From NCBI GenBank assembly GCA_002344065.1, contig DDTK01000011.1, positions 735,920-799,919 on the forward strand: a DNA stretch of 64,000 bases, in the 5' to 3' direction. Below, piece by piece: positions 45,121 to 53,488 of this stretch. A program made the translations under genes and the position numbers. The notes under the pieces are model-generated. The model was given only the letters and a program-made list of their open reading frames with translations, had not been told where the DNA came from and ran no database searches. The stretch is from Flammeovirgaceae bacterium UBA2366 (lineage in GTDB: Bacteria; Bacteroidota; Bacteroidia; Cytophagales; Cyclobacteriaceae). The number at the start of each line of letters is the position of its first letter. Position 1 is the stretch's first letter.

Positions 45121-46605
45121 TTATTGCTTTTCACGATTAGGCGAAGTGCTTGGTGTTGGCTTTTCCTGTTGGCTGCCTTCTCTACGCTGACCTTCCCTTC
45201 TTTTACCTTCCTGACCCGGCTGTCCGTTTTGGGGAACAGGTGCCTGAAACTGACCACCAGTAGCTGATACTTTTATCACCTGGCCATTGGGCAGTGTGAT
45301 CATTTGCTCACCCGGTATTTCATCTTGCTTTGGTTCTGACTTTTTGCGTTTGCCATCCATTTCCGGAAGCAATCTGACATCACCACCTTTTGATGAAGGT
45401 AACGATAAGAACAGACGATCATTCTCGGCAAGCCCCGCTAAAATAACAGCATCGTTAGCGTTGGTTTCGCCCAGCATAATTTCCTGTTTCACAGTATTGA
45501 TACCCTCACGTTTATACACATACGTAATTGAGTCGGCCAGGCTGTGTAAACACTCCAACGGAATGAAAAGCACACTATCCAGCACCATGGTAATGATTTT
45601 ATTGCTGGTAGTCATGGCAGGACGTAAAGAGGGATCTGTTCCGGCTATTTGCACATCAACCTGAAACACTTTGGCATCGCTGTTGGGGCGTTGTTCACCC
45701 ACATTGGCTACATTAATTACCTGACCGGAAAGCTTTTTGTCGGGATAAGCATCCAAGCCTATATCTACTTTTTGTCCGGGCTTTACCTTTCTAACATCCA
45801 CTTCGTTTACATACGTCTTCGACATCATGGTTGTTAAATCGGGGAGCGTAGCCACTACCGGATCCCAGGTGCTGATTTGCGAACCAGCCTTGATTGGCTT
45901 ATTATCCCAACCTTTACGATAGATAACCATGCCAGGCTCAGGAGCAACAATATTAAATGCCGAGTTGAGTGTCATCATGCCGTTATACTCATTTTGAACT
46001 TTACGAAGTTCAGCATTTACCGTACGCATCTTCTCAATATTTTGTCTTTTCCTGATCTTGTAATTTTCCAGTGCTTGTTCCAGTGCCCGCTGAGATTTTT
46101 CCAGGTTAATTTCATTTTGCTTGATGGTTGCAGGGGGTTCAAACTTGGATTGCTCAAGAATGATTTTTTTCTCATCCACATCATAGCGCATATTAATTAG
46201 CTCATCACGCGATTGCCGTAATTGCAAAGTGGTGTCTAACTGCGTTTGTACAAAATTGGCTTGTGCCTTTTCCAGTTCAATCTCTTTATCCTTAATACGG
46301 CCTTGAAATTCAGAACGGTCGAGTGTAGCAATCCAATCCCCGCGCTCAACAACTGTCCCTTCATTGACAATACTTTGAATGGTGAGGTTATTAACCCTAT
46401 ACTCCCGGAGTTGTGTTGGTGCTTGTATCTTTACTGAGTTCTTAGCCTCCAGTTCACCTGTCGTTTCGATCTCTACCTTAAATGTGCCCCGCTGCACCGT
46501 GGCAAAAATATCAACAACATCACCCTTTGTGTTGCTCTTGTAAATCACAAACCCGATTACAAAAACTACAACTAAGCCTCCAGCAATCATTAAATTTCTT
46601 TTCAT
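45121..46605 (-). CDS. HlyD/RND-type efflux adaptor protein
   Basis: A 494-residue membrane-fusion protein that links an inner-membrane transporter to a TolC channel. It has an N-terminal membrane anchor (LMIAGGLVVVFVIGFVIY), a lipoyl-like domain, a long coiled coil (about residues 95-210) and beta-barrel domains. The C-terminal 60 residues are low-complexity, rich in Gly, Gln, Arg and Glu. First gene of the exporter unit. Confidence 0.9.
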   Translation of the reverse strand: MKRNLMIAGGLVVVFVIGFVIYKSNTKGDVVDIFATVQRGTFKVEIETTGELEAKNSVKIQAPTQLREYRVNNLTIQSIVNEGTVVERGDWIATLDRSEFQGRIKDKEIELEKAQANFVQTQLDTTLQLRQSRDELINMRYDVDEKKIILEQSKFEPPATIKQNEINLEKSQRALEQALENYKIRKRQNIEKMRTVNAELRKVQNEYNGMMTLNSAFNIVAPEPGMVIYRKGWDNKPIKAGSQISTWDPVVATLPDLTTMMSKTYVNEVDVRKVKPGQKVDIGLDAYPDKKLSGQVINVANVGEQRPNSDAKVFQVDVQIAGTDPSLRPAMTTSNKIITMVLDSVLFIPLECLHSLADSITYVYKREGINTVKQEIMLGETNANDAVILAGLAENDRLFLSLPSSKGGDVRLLPEMDGKRKKSEPKQDEIPGEQMITLPNGQVIKVSATGGQFQAPVPQNGQPGQEGKRREGQRREGSQQEKPTPSTSPNREKQ

Positions 46606-46715
46606 AGCAGTGCCCGATTGGATTTATTACAAAAATAATCGGGTAGCTTCGTATACTGAAACCACCCGAATAATTACTTACCCTATTATATAAGTACCCG
46701 TGGTGCCAACCAAGG
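46606..46715. other. Intergenic gap with imperfect inverted repeat
   Basis: Between the adaptor start and the end of the 415-residue gene, TAATCGGGT near 46631-46640 faces ACCCGAATAATT near 46667. The arms are imperfect and no T-run follows. It may end the sigma-factor operon or be part of the exporter promoter region. Confidence 0.3.
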
Positions 46716-47963
46716 TTACTGGTTCTGGCCCTTTTTCACTGAAATTTTTCCAATGGCAGTATCCTTTGTGATTTTTCCGGCAGAATAGTCCTTTAATACA
46801 GTGCTCTTCAACGAAAGTTCAAGCGATGATGGAATACCGCAACCCTCACATTTGGTAATTATAACGTTAAATACCAGCGATTCATTATCACCCAAACTCT
46901 TTACGGTACGACCATACTCTACTAGATTCTCTTTGAGTTCTTTTTCAAAAGCAGGATACATTTCTTTAACTTTTTTATCCCGTTCAGTCTGATCAACATC
47001 ATTCATTTTTGCTGTAGGCATATTAAATAAACCTGAATTTCTGCTTTGATTACTGCTGTACACACGCATGTAATACACGGCACCAAAATCCTTTAATCGC
47101 TCAAAGTAAATGCCTTCATCGGTAAAGTAGGTTGATGCCAAATCGGAACGATACAGCCGGTTAAAAATACTAGACAGCAATTCAAGATCAGGTTCAACAG
47201 TATCAACCGATTCGGTGTTCACTACTTTAATTTTTCCAATGGCCTGGTCACGTGTGAGCTTACCTTGCTTAAAAGCTGTGATATCAGCCTTGGAAATCTC
47301 TGCCGAAAGGTAGGATCGCTTAGGTGAAGAGAAAAACTGGTTCACCCATACCCGTGGCCGTTCACCTCGGTTGGTAATAACAATACGCTCATTTGCTCCA
47401 AGCTGACTGATCATATCCCCATAGTCAACCAGAAAATCCTTTATGGCCACCACAAGTTTTTCGTTGTAGGCATTGCGTACACTGTCCATATCCATAGATG
47501 AGTTTCTGGTAGCTGCCCTCCCCTTCAATCTGACACGCTGATCTTCCTCACGAGCGTGCTGTTCCAATTCCTTCGCCTGTTGCGCTTGTTCCCGAGCCTG
47601 TTGTTCCAACACCTGCACTTCGCGACTTGAAGGACTTGTTATCGAATATGAAAAAGATCCAGGGCGCTGCTGCCCGTCCATCCACATCACATCACCAAAA
47701 TCGCCTGAAAAACTCATGGCAATGGGCATTGTAAAATCGGCCGGTAACCGAAATGTAACACCATAACCTGCCTGATAGCTTCCCTCTACTTCCAGGCTAA
47801 AAAACATCCGTTGCTGATCGAATTGTTGCCGGATTAATGTTTTCAAAACACTTTCCGCTACGGAAATATCACGCGCCATGCGTGCCTCATCAATCTTTTG
47901 TGCGAATAAAGGCAATGCCATCAACACAAAGCCATACACTAAACTGCCTGCTATTTTTTTCAT
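46716..47963 (-). CDS. Exported protein with internal duplication, third gene of a sigma-factor unit
   Basis: A 415-residue protein of no family I recognise. A signal peptide ends after residue 21 (LFAQ). Residues about 115-148 form a charged Gln/Glu/Ala coiled coil. Two copies of one domain follow, at about 176-247 and 345-409, sharing the pattern L-V-x-Y-G-x-x-x-x-x-L-G-x-N-E and ending in D-x-A-I-G-K-I-x-V. The second copy has an added CEGC motif (Cys372, Cys375). It follows the anti-sigma gene by 9 bp, so it may be its sensor partner or an effector. Function unknown. Confidence 0.75.
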   Translation of the reverse strand: MKKIAGSLVYGFVLMALPLFAQKIDEARMARDISVAESVLKTLIRQQFDQQRMFFSLEVEGSYQAGYGVTFRLPADFTMPIAMSFSGDFGDVMWMDGQQRPGSFSYSITSPSSREVQVLEQQAREQAQQAKELEQHAREEDQRVRLKGRAATRNSSMDMDSVRNAYNEKLVVAIKDFLVDYGDMISQLGANERIVITNRGERPRVWVNQFFSSPKRSYLSAEISKADITAFKQGKLTRDQAIGKIKVVNTESVDTVEPDLELLSSIFNRLYRSDLASTYFTDEGIYFERLKDFGAVYYMRVYSSNQSRNSGLFNMPTAKMNDVDQTERDKKVKEMYPAFEKELKENLVEYGRTVKSLGDNESLVFNVIITKCEGCGIPSSLELSLKSTVLKDYSAGKITKDTAIGKISVKKGQNQ

Positions 47964-47972
47964 TGTACGTAG

Positions 47973-48836
47973 TTAATTTTTAGTTGCAAATGATTTAGAA
48001 TTATCAACCGAAGAAATTATGCTGGTTAAAATTTGTTCAGTTTCATACTTAAATAAATCGGTATTCTGTTCAATCGAATTAAGCCGTGCCTGCAACACCT
48101 GCAGATCATTGCGATTTTGCTGCTCCAGGTATTTGGCAAAATCGATCAGCAATTCTTCAATATACTTTCGTTGATCACTGGAGTTTAACGTCATATAATC
48201 TTTTATCATCTGCGCATTGTCAGCTTGTAGCGTAAACGCAAATTGCCTGATCTGTTCATCAGATGCCGCTGATACTTTTTTCATAAGCGTATTGAACTGA
48301 CTATCGGAGTAAGACGCAAGATTTTTTCTGATGGATTCATCCAGCTTTTGTTGCGATTCAGACCATTGCGCTACAAGGGATTCGTTATTTCTTGACAATG
48401 ACTGGTTGATCATATCCTGTACTTCGCTTGAAGTAAGTACAGACTGTGCAGTGGCTACTTCCGCTGGACTATCGCTACTGCTCTCTCCAAATCCAATAGC
48501 CAGCGTTTTGTCTTTTACCGAAATGTGCAATCCGGTAAACTTACCCGCCAACATAATAAGTGTAAGCGATGCGGCTATACCCAACATGGTTTTACCAAAC
48601 GATGTATTCCAGAAATAATGCTTTCGCTGATGGTCGAGAACAATAGGTGGGGCAATCACTTCTTTATCGGTAATGCCGGCCATTATGCTTTGGACCTGGC
48701 GCAGGGCTTCTAACTCCCGCACAGCTTCCGGATGTTCCAGCAGGTAGCGCTCAACATTTACCTTTTCCTCACCTTGTAACTCACCGTACAGGTAAGCCAT
48801 CAGCAACGCTTCATCGGGTTTAAAGTTCATAACCAA
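47973..48836 (-). CDS. Anti-sigma factor-like membrane protein
   Basis: A 287-residue protein whose first 60 residues resemble an anti-sigma domain (FKPDEALLMAYLYGELQGEE...), without the zinc-binding His-Cys-Cys. One membrane helix lies at about residues 82-100 (TMLGIAASLTLIMLAGKF). The remainder is predicted helical and periplasmic. The gene overlaps the sigma-factor stop by 17 bp, the usual arrangement. ATG at 48830 is an alternative start. Confidence 0.78.
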   Translation of the reverse strand: MVMNFKPDEALLMAYLYGELQGEEKVNVERYLLEHPEAVRELEALRQVQSIMAGITDKEVIAPPIVLDHQRKHYFWNTSFGKTMLGIAASLTLIMLAGKFTGLHISVKDKTLAIGFGESSSDSPAEVATAQSVLTSSEVQDMINQSLSRNNESLVAQWSESQQKLDESIRKNLASYSDSQFNTLMKKVSAASDEQIRQFAFTLQADNAQMIKDYMTLNSSDQRKYIEELLIDFAKYLEQQNRNDLQVLQARLNSIEQNTDLFKYETEQILTSIISSVDNSKSFATKN

Positions 48837-49452
48837 TTGTTTCTTTAGTAATCTGTCTTCTCTCCAAAATCTTTTTCAATGCATCCAGTCCGTAATACAT
48901 GCGCGACTTCACCGTGTTCTCAGAAATATTCAAGGCTTCGGCAATCTCCCTGAACTTCAGCCCTTCGTACTCCTTCATAATAACCACTTCCCGTTGTTCA
49001 ACACTCAGTTCCATCAGGCATTTCTGCAGCAAGTCTGATAGTTCCTGTTGCTGGTACTGCCGTTCGGGGTTTTCATTCCTTCGCACCGCCTTTTCCCATG
49101 CTGGTGAGTCCTCCGCATCAGCGTTCACTACATGATCGAACGAAAGTGAACGCGAGTTTTTTACCTTACGAGCCTCTTCTCTACAACTGTTTACCGCGAT
49201 TTTATATAACCAGCTTTTAAACCGCGATACATCCTGTAAAGCCTCAACATTCCGGCACATGGATATAAAGGCCTTTTGCGAAGCCTCCATAGCCATGTCA
49301 TGATCCAGAAAAAACTTAAAGCAGTAATTGTAAATGCGCTTATACCATAGCTGCACCAGCTTTCCCTGGGCATTCCTATCCCCCTGCCGGGCGCGCTCGA
49401 CCAACGAATCGGAATGCATTAACGCCATGTCTGGTAAAGTTTCTGCATGCAT
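48820..49452 (-). CDS. ECF-type RNA polymerase sigma factor
   Basis: A 210-residue sigma-70-family factor of the extracytoplasmic function type. Region 2 is seen as RFKSWLYKIAVNSCREEARK around residue 80 and region 4 as GLKFREIAEALNISENTVKSR near the C-terminus. Coupled with its likely anti-sigma gene. Which promoters it drives is unknown. Confidence 0.92.
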   Translation of the reverse strand: MHAETLPDMALMHSDSLVERARQGDRNAQGKLVQLWYKRIYNYCFKFFLDHDMAMEASQKAFISMCRNVEALQDVSRFKSWLYKIAVNSCREEARKVKNSRSLSFDHVVNADAEDSPAWEKAVRRNENPERQYQQQELSDLLQKCLMELSVEQREVVIMKEYEGLKFREIAEALNISENTVKSRMYYGLDALKKILERRQITKETIGYEL

Positions 49453-49574
49453 GAACTAACGGTTTTTTGACTGGCTAACGGCTAAATCTACTCTTAGATG
49501 AATGGAAAGTTAAAAAAGTTTTAAAAGGCTAAATCTTGAGGCAAGCCCATCCGAGGAGTATCTTAGCGGCCTTT

Positions 49575-50345
49575 ATGAAAAAACTGGTTTCCTTTTTAAT
49601 CAGAAACGTACCCCGAAAGTACCTGCAACGCATTACTGGTATTGGCCGAAGGGTACTTACTATTGCCTATGCCGGCAACACAGTGATGTGCCCGGTGTGT
49701 GAAAAGAAATTCAGAAAGTTTTTGCCGTATGGAAGAATTAAGCCCCGCGAAAATGCACTTTGTCCGAATTGCCTGGCGTTGGAGCGCCACCGGTTGATCT
49801 GGCTTTACCTGAAAGAGAAGACTAACTTTTTTGAAAAGCCTTTGAACGTGCTTCACATCGCGCCTGAGGCATGTTTTATGAACCGCTTTGAAAAAATTCA
49901 CGGTGAGAACTATATCACAGCTGATATTGAATCACCATTGGCCAAAATAAAAATGGATATCCACCAAATGCCCTTTAAAGACAATTATTTTGATGTTGTT
50001 TTATGCAACCATGTGCTGGAGCATGTAACAGATGACATACAGGCATTACGTGAAATAAACCGCGTGCTAAAGCCCGGTGGTTTCGCTATTGTGCAGGTTC
50101 CGTTTTTCAACCCCATACCAGATGTAACGCTGGAAGACGCAACGATTACCGATCCGAAAGAACGGGAAAAACTGTTCGGACAGGACGATCATGTAAGGAA
50201 GTATGGTAAAGATTACGCTGCACGCATTGAACGCACAGGGTTACACGCTGTTGAAGACAATTTTATTAACGAATTGATGCCCGAAACCCGTGATCGTTTC
50301 AAACTTCCACAAGGAGAAATCATTTACAAAGCCATTAAACCTTAG
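49575..50345 (+). CDS. SAM-dependent methyltransferase with N-terminal zinc ribbon
   Basis: A 256-residue class I methyltransferase. Before the catalytic domain are two CxxC pairs (CPVC near residue 37 and CPNC near 63), a likely zinc ribbon. The methyltransferase part shows VLCNHVLEHVTDDI and LKPGGFAIVQVPFF. I start at ATG 49575; the frame extends upstream to a TTG without family match. A TATCTTAG box sits at 49558-49565. Followed 2 bp later by the HAD gene. Substrate unknown. Confidence 0.82.
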   Translation: MKKLVSFLIRNVPRKYLQRITGIGRRVLTIAYAGNTVMCPVCEKKFRKFLPYGRIKPRENALCPNCLALERHRLIWLYLKEKTNFFEKPLNVLHIAPEACFMNRFEKIHGENYITADIESPLAKIKMDIHQMPFKDNYFDVVLCNHVLEHVTDDIQALREINRVLKPGGFAIVQVPFFNPIPDVTLEDATITDPKEREKLFGQDDHVRKYGKDYAARIERTGLHAVEDNFINELMPETRDRFKLPQGEIIYKAIKP

Positions 50346-50347
50346 GC

Positions 50348-51007
50348 ATGTCAAAATCCTTTGCTGTTATTTTCGATATGGATGGTGTCATTGTGGACAC
50401 TAATCCCTTTCACAAAGAAACCATTAACCAGTTTTGTAAGAAGTATGGCTTCCAACTAACGGATGAGGAACTGCGTACTAAAATTTATGGTCGCACGAAC
50501 CGAGAGTGGATAACCAATCTATTTGGCACAATAACCGAACAACAGTTGGAGGCTTACGCTTTTGAAAAGGAGCAAATGTTCCGCGATGCCTATGCAGCAC
50601 ATATTAAGCCTGTTGAGGGCCTGATTTTATTTCTTGATATGCTGAAGCAAAATAACATTCCACGATCCATTGCCACTTCGGCTCCGCGTGCCAATGTTGA
50701 TTTTGTTTTCAAAGGAACCGACATCAGAAAATACTTTGACATCATTCTGGATGAAAGTATGGTTACGCATGGCAAGCCCCACCCGGAAATCTATATCAAA
50801 TCAGCGCAAGCATTTAACCTGCCAAATGAGCAATGTATTGTAATTGAAGATTCACTGTCTGGAATACAGGCCGGTAAAGCGGCAGGATCTAAAGTAATTG
50901 GTATCACTACTACGCATACACCGGAAGAAATGAGTGATACTGACCTGGTGATTGATAATTTCACTACGCTAACAATCGATCAACTGGAATCGCTTATTAA
51001 AAAATAA
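50348..51007 (+). CDS. HAD family phosphatase (beta-phosphoglucomutase-like)
   Basis: A 219-residue HAD-superfamily hydrolase. DMDGVIVDT carries the nucleophile and acid aspartates near residues 10-12; motif II is ATSAPR and motifs III/IV are KPHPEIY and EDSLSGIQAG. It most resembles phosphoglycolate/beta-phosphoglucomutase-like enzymes. Cytosolic. Part of a two-gene unit with the methyltransferase. Confidence 0.88.
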   Translation: MSKSFAVIFDMDGVIVDTNPFHKETINQFCKKYGFQLTDEELRTKIYGRTNREWITNLFGTITEQQLEAYAFEKEQMFRDAYAAHIKPVEGLILFLDMLKQNNIPRSIATSAPRANVDFVFKGTDIRKYFDIILDESMVTHGKPHPEIYIKSAQAFNLPNEQCIVIEDSLSGIQAGKAAGSKVIGITTTHTPEEMSDTDLVIDNFTTLTIDQLESLIKK

Positions 51008-51029
51008 TGCCGGAGGACATCCGGCATTA
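50998..51029 (-). terminator. Terminator between convergent HAD and mdh genes
   Basis: TAATGCCGGA at 51005-51014 pairs with 51020-51029 across loop GGACA. On the minus strand it is followed by a TTATTTTTT run, so it ends mdh well; it could also stop the HAD transcript, whose stop codon is in the stem. Confidence 0.75.
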
Positions 51030-51052
51030 TTGAATGAGACTTCAAAAAAAGA

Positions 51053-51982
51053 TCAGCCTAATTTATCCAACACATCCATCACTTCACGAACCGCTTTACG
51101 GCTGGCTTCGAGCAGTGCTTTTTCATCATTGTTTAAATCAAGTTCAATAAACTTTTCAATACCGTTTTTACCCAAAATTACCGGAACACCCAGGTAGCAA
51201 TCCTTTATTCCATACTCGCCATCCAACTGGGCACATACCGGAAACACTCTGCGCTGATCTCGCACAATCGCTTCCACCATTTGCGCAGCCGCTGAGCCCG
51301 GAGCATACCATGCTGATGTACCCATTAGTTTCACCAGTTCACCTCCTCCAACTTTTGTTCTCTCCAATATGGCATTCAATTTATTACTATCGATAAGTTC
51401 AGTAACCGGAATACCCGCAACAGTGGTATAACGAGGAAGTGGCACCATGGTATCGCCATGGCCACCCAGTAACATCGCTTGAATATCTTTCGGAGAAATA
51501 TTTAAGGCTTCAGCTAAAAAAGCACGGTAACGGGCAGTATCTAAAATGCCTGCCATACCAAAAACCTTTGTACGCGGTAGTTTAGAAGTAAGATGAGCCT
51601 GATAGGTCATTACATCCAACGGATTTGACACCACAATGATGATCGCATTTGGAGAATGTTTGATCACATTTTCGGTAACGGATTTTACAATGCCCGCATT
51701 GGTATTAATAAGGTCATCGCGACTCATGCCTGGCTTGCGGGGTAGGCCTGAAGTAATTACCACTACTTCCGATCCGGCTGTCTTAGTATAATCATTGGTT
51801 GAACCTACGGTACGAGAGTCATATAAATCAATGGGAGCCTTTTGCCAAATGTCTAACGCTTTACCCTCGGCAATACCTTCTTTGATATCCACCAAAACAA
51901 TTTCATTCGCAATTTCCCGATACGCCAAAACATCGGCACAGGTGGCACCTACGTTACCGGCACCTACAACGGTTACTTTCAT
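51053..51982 (-). CDS. mdh: Malate dehydrogenase
   Basis: A 309-residue NAD-dependent malate dehydrogenase of the LDH-like type in the citric acid cycle. The nucleotide loop is VVGAGNVGAT, substrate residues lie in SGLPRKPGMSRDDLI, and the catalytic histidine is in MLLGGHGDTMVPL. Length is normal. Own terminator downstream. Confidence 0.96.
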   Translation of the reverse strand: MKVTVVGAGNVGATCADVLAYREIANEIVLVDIKEGIAEGKALDIWQKAPIDLYDSRTVGSTNDYTKTAGSEVVVITSGLPRKPGMSRDDLINTNAGIVKSVTENVIKHSPNAIIIVVSNPLDVMTYQAHLTSKLPRTKVFGMAGILDTARYRAFLAEALNISPKDIQAMLLGGHGDTMVPLPRYTTVAGIPVTELIDSNKLNAILERTKVGGGELVKLMGTSAWYAPGSAAAQMVEAIVRDQRRVFPVCAQLDGEYGIKDCYLGVPVILGKNGIEKFIELDLNNDEKALLEASRKAVREVMDVLDKLG

Positions 51983-52023
51983 AAGCTACTATTGGTTAAG
52001 TTATTGAGATTCATACCATTTTA

Positions 52024-52044
52024 ACCACCTGGAAATCAGGTGGT
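52024..52044 (-). terminator. Hairpin after tilS
   Basis: ACCACCTG at 52024-52031 pairs with CAGGTGGT at 52037-52044 across five bases. It lies 50 bp past the tilS stop without a T-run. A weak terminator candidate. Confidence 0.4.
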
Positions 52045-52094
52045 GCTGAAAAGCGTGGCAATTTATTAATCGACAGGCCAAAGAAAAAGGATTA

Positions 52095-53420
52095 TCAGGC
52101 AAAATATGGGGTGACTAAAAACCGGATAACTTTCCGTGTTTCCGGAGTCACTTTACACCGGTTATCAAGGCGGTACCCAACCACCCAAATAATCTGTCCA
52201 TCCGATTCAAGTACGGTTACCCTGCTTTTATCTGCCAACGAAACTTTTTCATCAATCAGAAGATCACTGACTTTCTTGCGATGGTCCATGCCCAATGGGT
52301 AAAAAACATCACCCGGTTGCCACTGCCGCCAGGTTAATGGAAATTTGATTTTGCCGGCATCTACTACAGCTCGAAACTTATCACTAGTTATAAGATCATC
52401 GCCTTCCGCAATTTCCATATTCCATGAGCCCAGCAAAACCTGGTGCTGCCCTTCTTTTACATCAACTTTTTTCCAAAAATCAACTTTTGGAAAAATCACC
52501 AATTCATCGCGATCAATGATCAAATCATGTGCAGCCCCGATAAATCGTTTACCTGGCTGACCCTGAAGGGAACCCAGTATCGAAACACAGGCATCATAAT
52601 TAAAACCAAGATGATTAATCAATCGATATAAGATAAATGCACCGCCATGTTGATATTGATCAAAGGCTTTCTTTTGAATAATCATTTTTTCAGGGAAATG
52701 ATTAACGAATTCATGCTTCCATCGTTTAAAGCCCTGATCCAGTAATTCCTTTTCAGCAGTCAACTTATCCATTCCGCGTTGAATGGTTCGCTCCAATGAT
52801 GGATTGAGTTCGCGCAATAATGGCGTGATTTTATGCCGGATAAAATTGCGCTGATAATCTATGGTGTTATTACTTGCATCTTCACGCCATTCAATATTAC
52901 TCTTCTGAGCATAATGCTCAATCTCCATGCGGGTGGCGAACAATAACGGGCGAACGATTTTTCCATTCTTTACCGGAATGCCGGTAAAACCATCCAACGA
53001 ACTTCCATTAACCCAATTCAGCAAAACGGTTTCGATTGAATCGTTTACATGATGAGCTGTGGCTACACGATCAAAATGCTCCAATTCCAATAACTCATCG
53101 AACCAGGCATAGCGAAGTTCACGCGCGGCCATTTGAATGGATATACCATTTTCATGCGCATACTTTTCGGTTTCAAACCGTCTTAAAAAAATTGGCAGTT
53201 TAAACTTTTCACAATAACTATGCACAAACACTTCATCTTCATCCGATTCTATACCCCGCAACTGGAAATTACCATGAGCAACCCCGATTGGAATACCAGC
53301 CTCACGGAACAAATGCGCCATAACCATTGAGTCCATGCCACCGCTTACAGCCAGCAGAACACGACTTTCCATGCCAAAAAGTTGATGACTCTTAATATGG
53401 TTCAGAAATTGCTCTAACAC
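52095..53420 (-). CDS. tilS: tRNA(Ile)-lysidine synthetase
   Basis: A 441-residue TilS that converts C34 of the minor isoleucine tRNA to lysidine. The ATP loop is SGGMDS at residues 26-31. I start it at GTG 53420 because LEQFLNHIKSHQLF is the usual opening; an ATG at 53459 adds residues without match and overlaps the divergent gene. A TATCTTTG box on the minus strand (53432-53425) ends 4 nt before this GTG, which supports it. Confidence 0.93.
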   Translation of the reverse strand: MLEQFLNHIKSHQLFGMESRVLLAVSGGMDSMVMAHLFREAGIPIGVAHGNFQLRGIESDEDEVFVHSYCEKFKLPIFLRRFETEKYAHENGISIQMAARELRYAWFDELLELEHFDRVATAHHVNDSIETVLLNWVNGSSLDGFTGIPVKNGKIVRPLLFATRMEIEHYAQKSNIEWREDASNNTIDYQRNFIRHKITPLLRELNPSLERTIQRGMDKLTAEKELLDQGFKRWKHEFVNHFPEKMIIQKKAFDQYQHGGAFILYRLINHLGFNYDACVSILGSLQGQPGKRFIGAAHDLIIDRDELVIFPKVDFWKKVDVKEGQHQVLLGSWNMEIAEGDDLITSDKFRAVVDAGKIKFPLTWRQWQPGDVFYPLGMDHRKKVSDLLIDEKVSLADKSRVTVLESDGQIIWVVGYRLDNRCKVTPETRKVIRFLVTPYFA

Positions 53421-53424
53421 GCGC

Positions 53425-53432
53425 CAAAGATA
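53425..53432 (-). promoter_or_regulatory. Probable tilS -7 box at the start codon
   Basis: The minus strand reads TATCTTTG, a perfect box, 4 nt before the tilS GTG. It decides the start of tilS and implies a leaderless transcript. Confidence 0.55.
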
Positions 53433-53475
53433 CAGTACGAGGCATGAGGTTTTTAGCACACCCTGAGATTTTGGT

Positions 53476-53483
53476 TAAATTTG
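53476..53483 (+). promoter_or_regulatory. Probable -7 box of the OstA-like gene
   Basis: TAAATTTG, a perfect -7 box, lies 5 nt before the ATG at 53489. With the tilS box it makes a compact divergent promoter region of under 70 bp. Confidence 0.55.
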
Positions 53484-53488
53484 CCACA

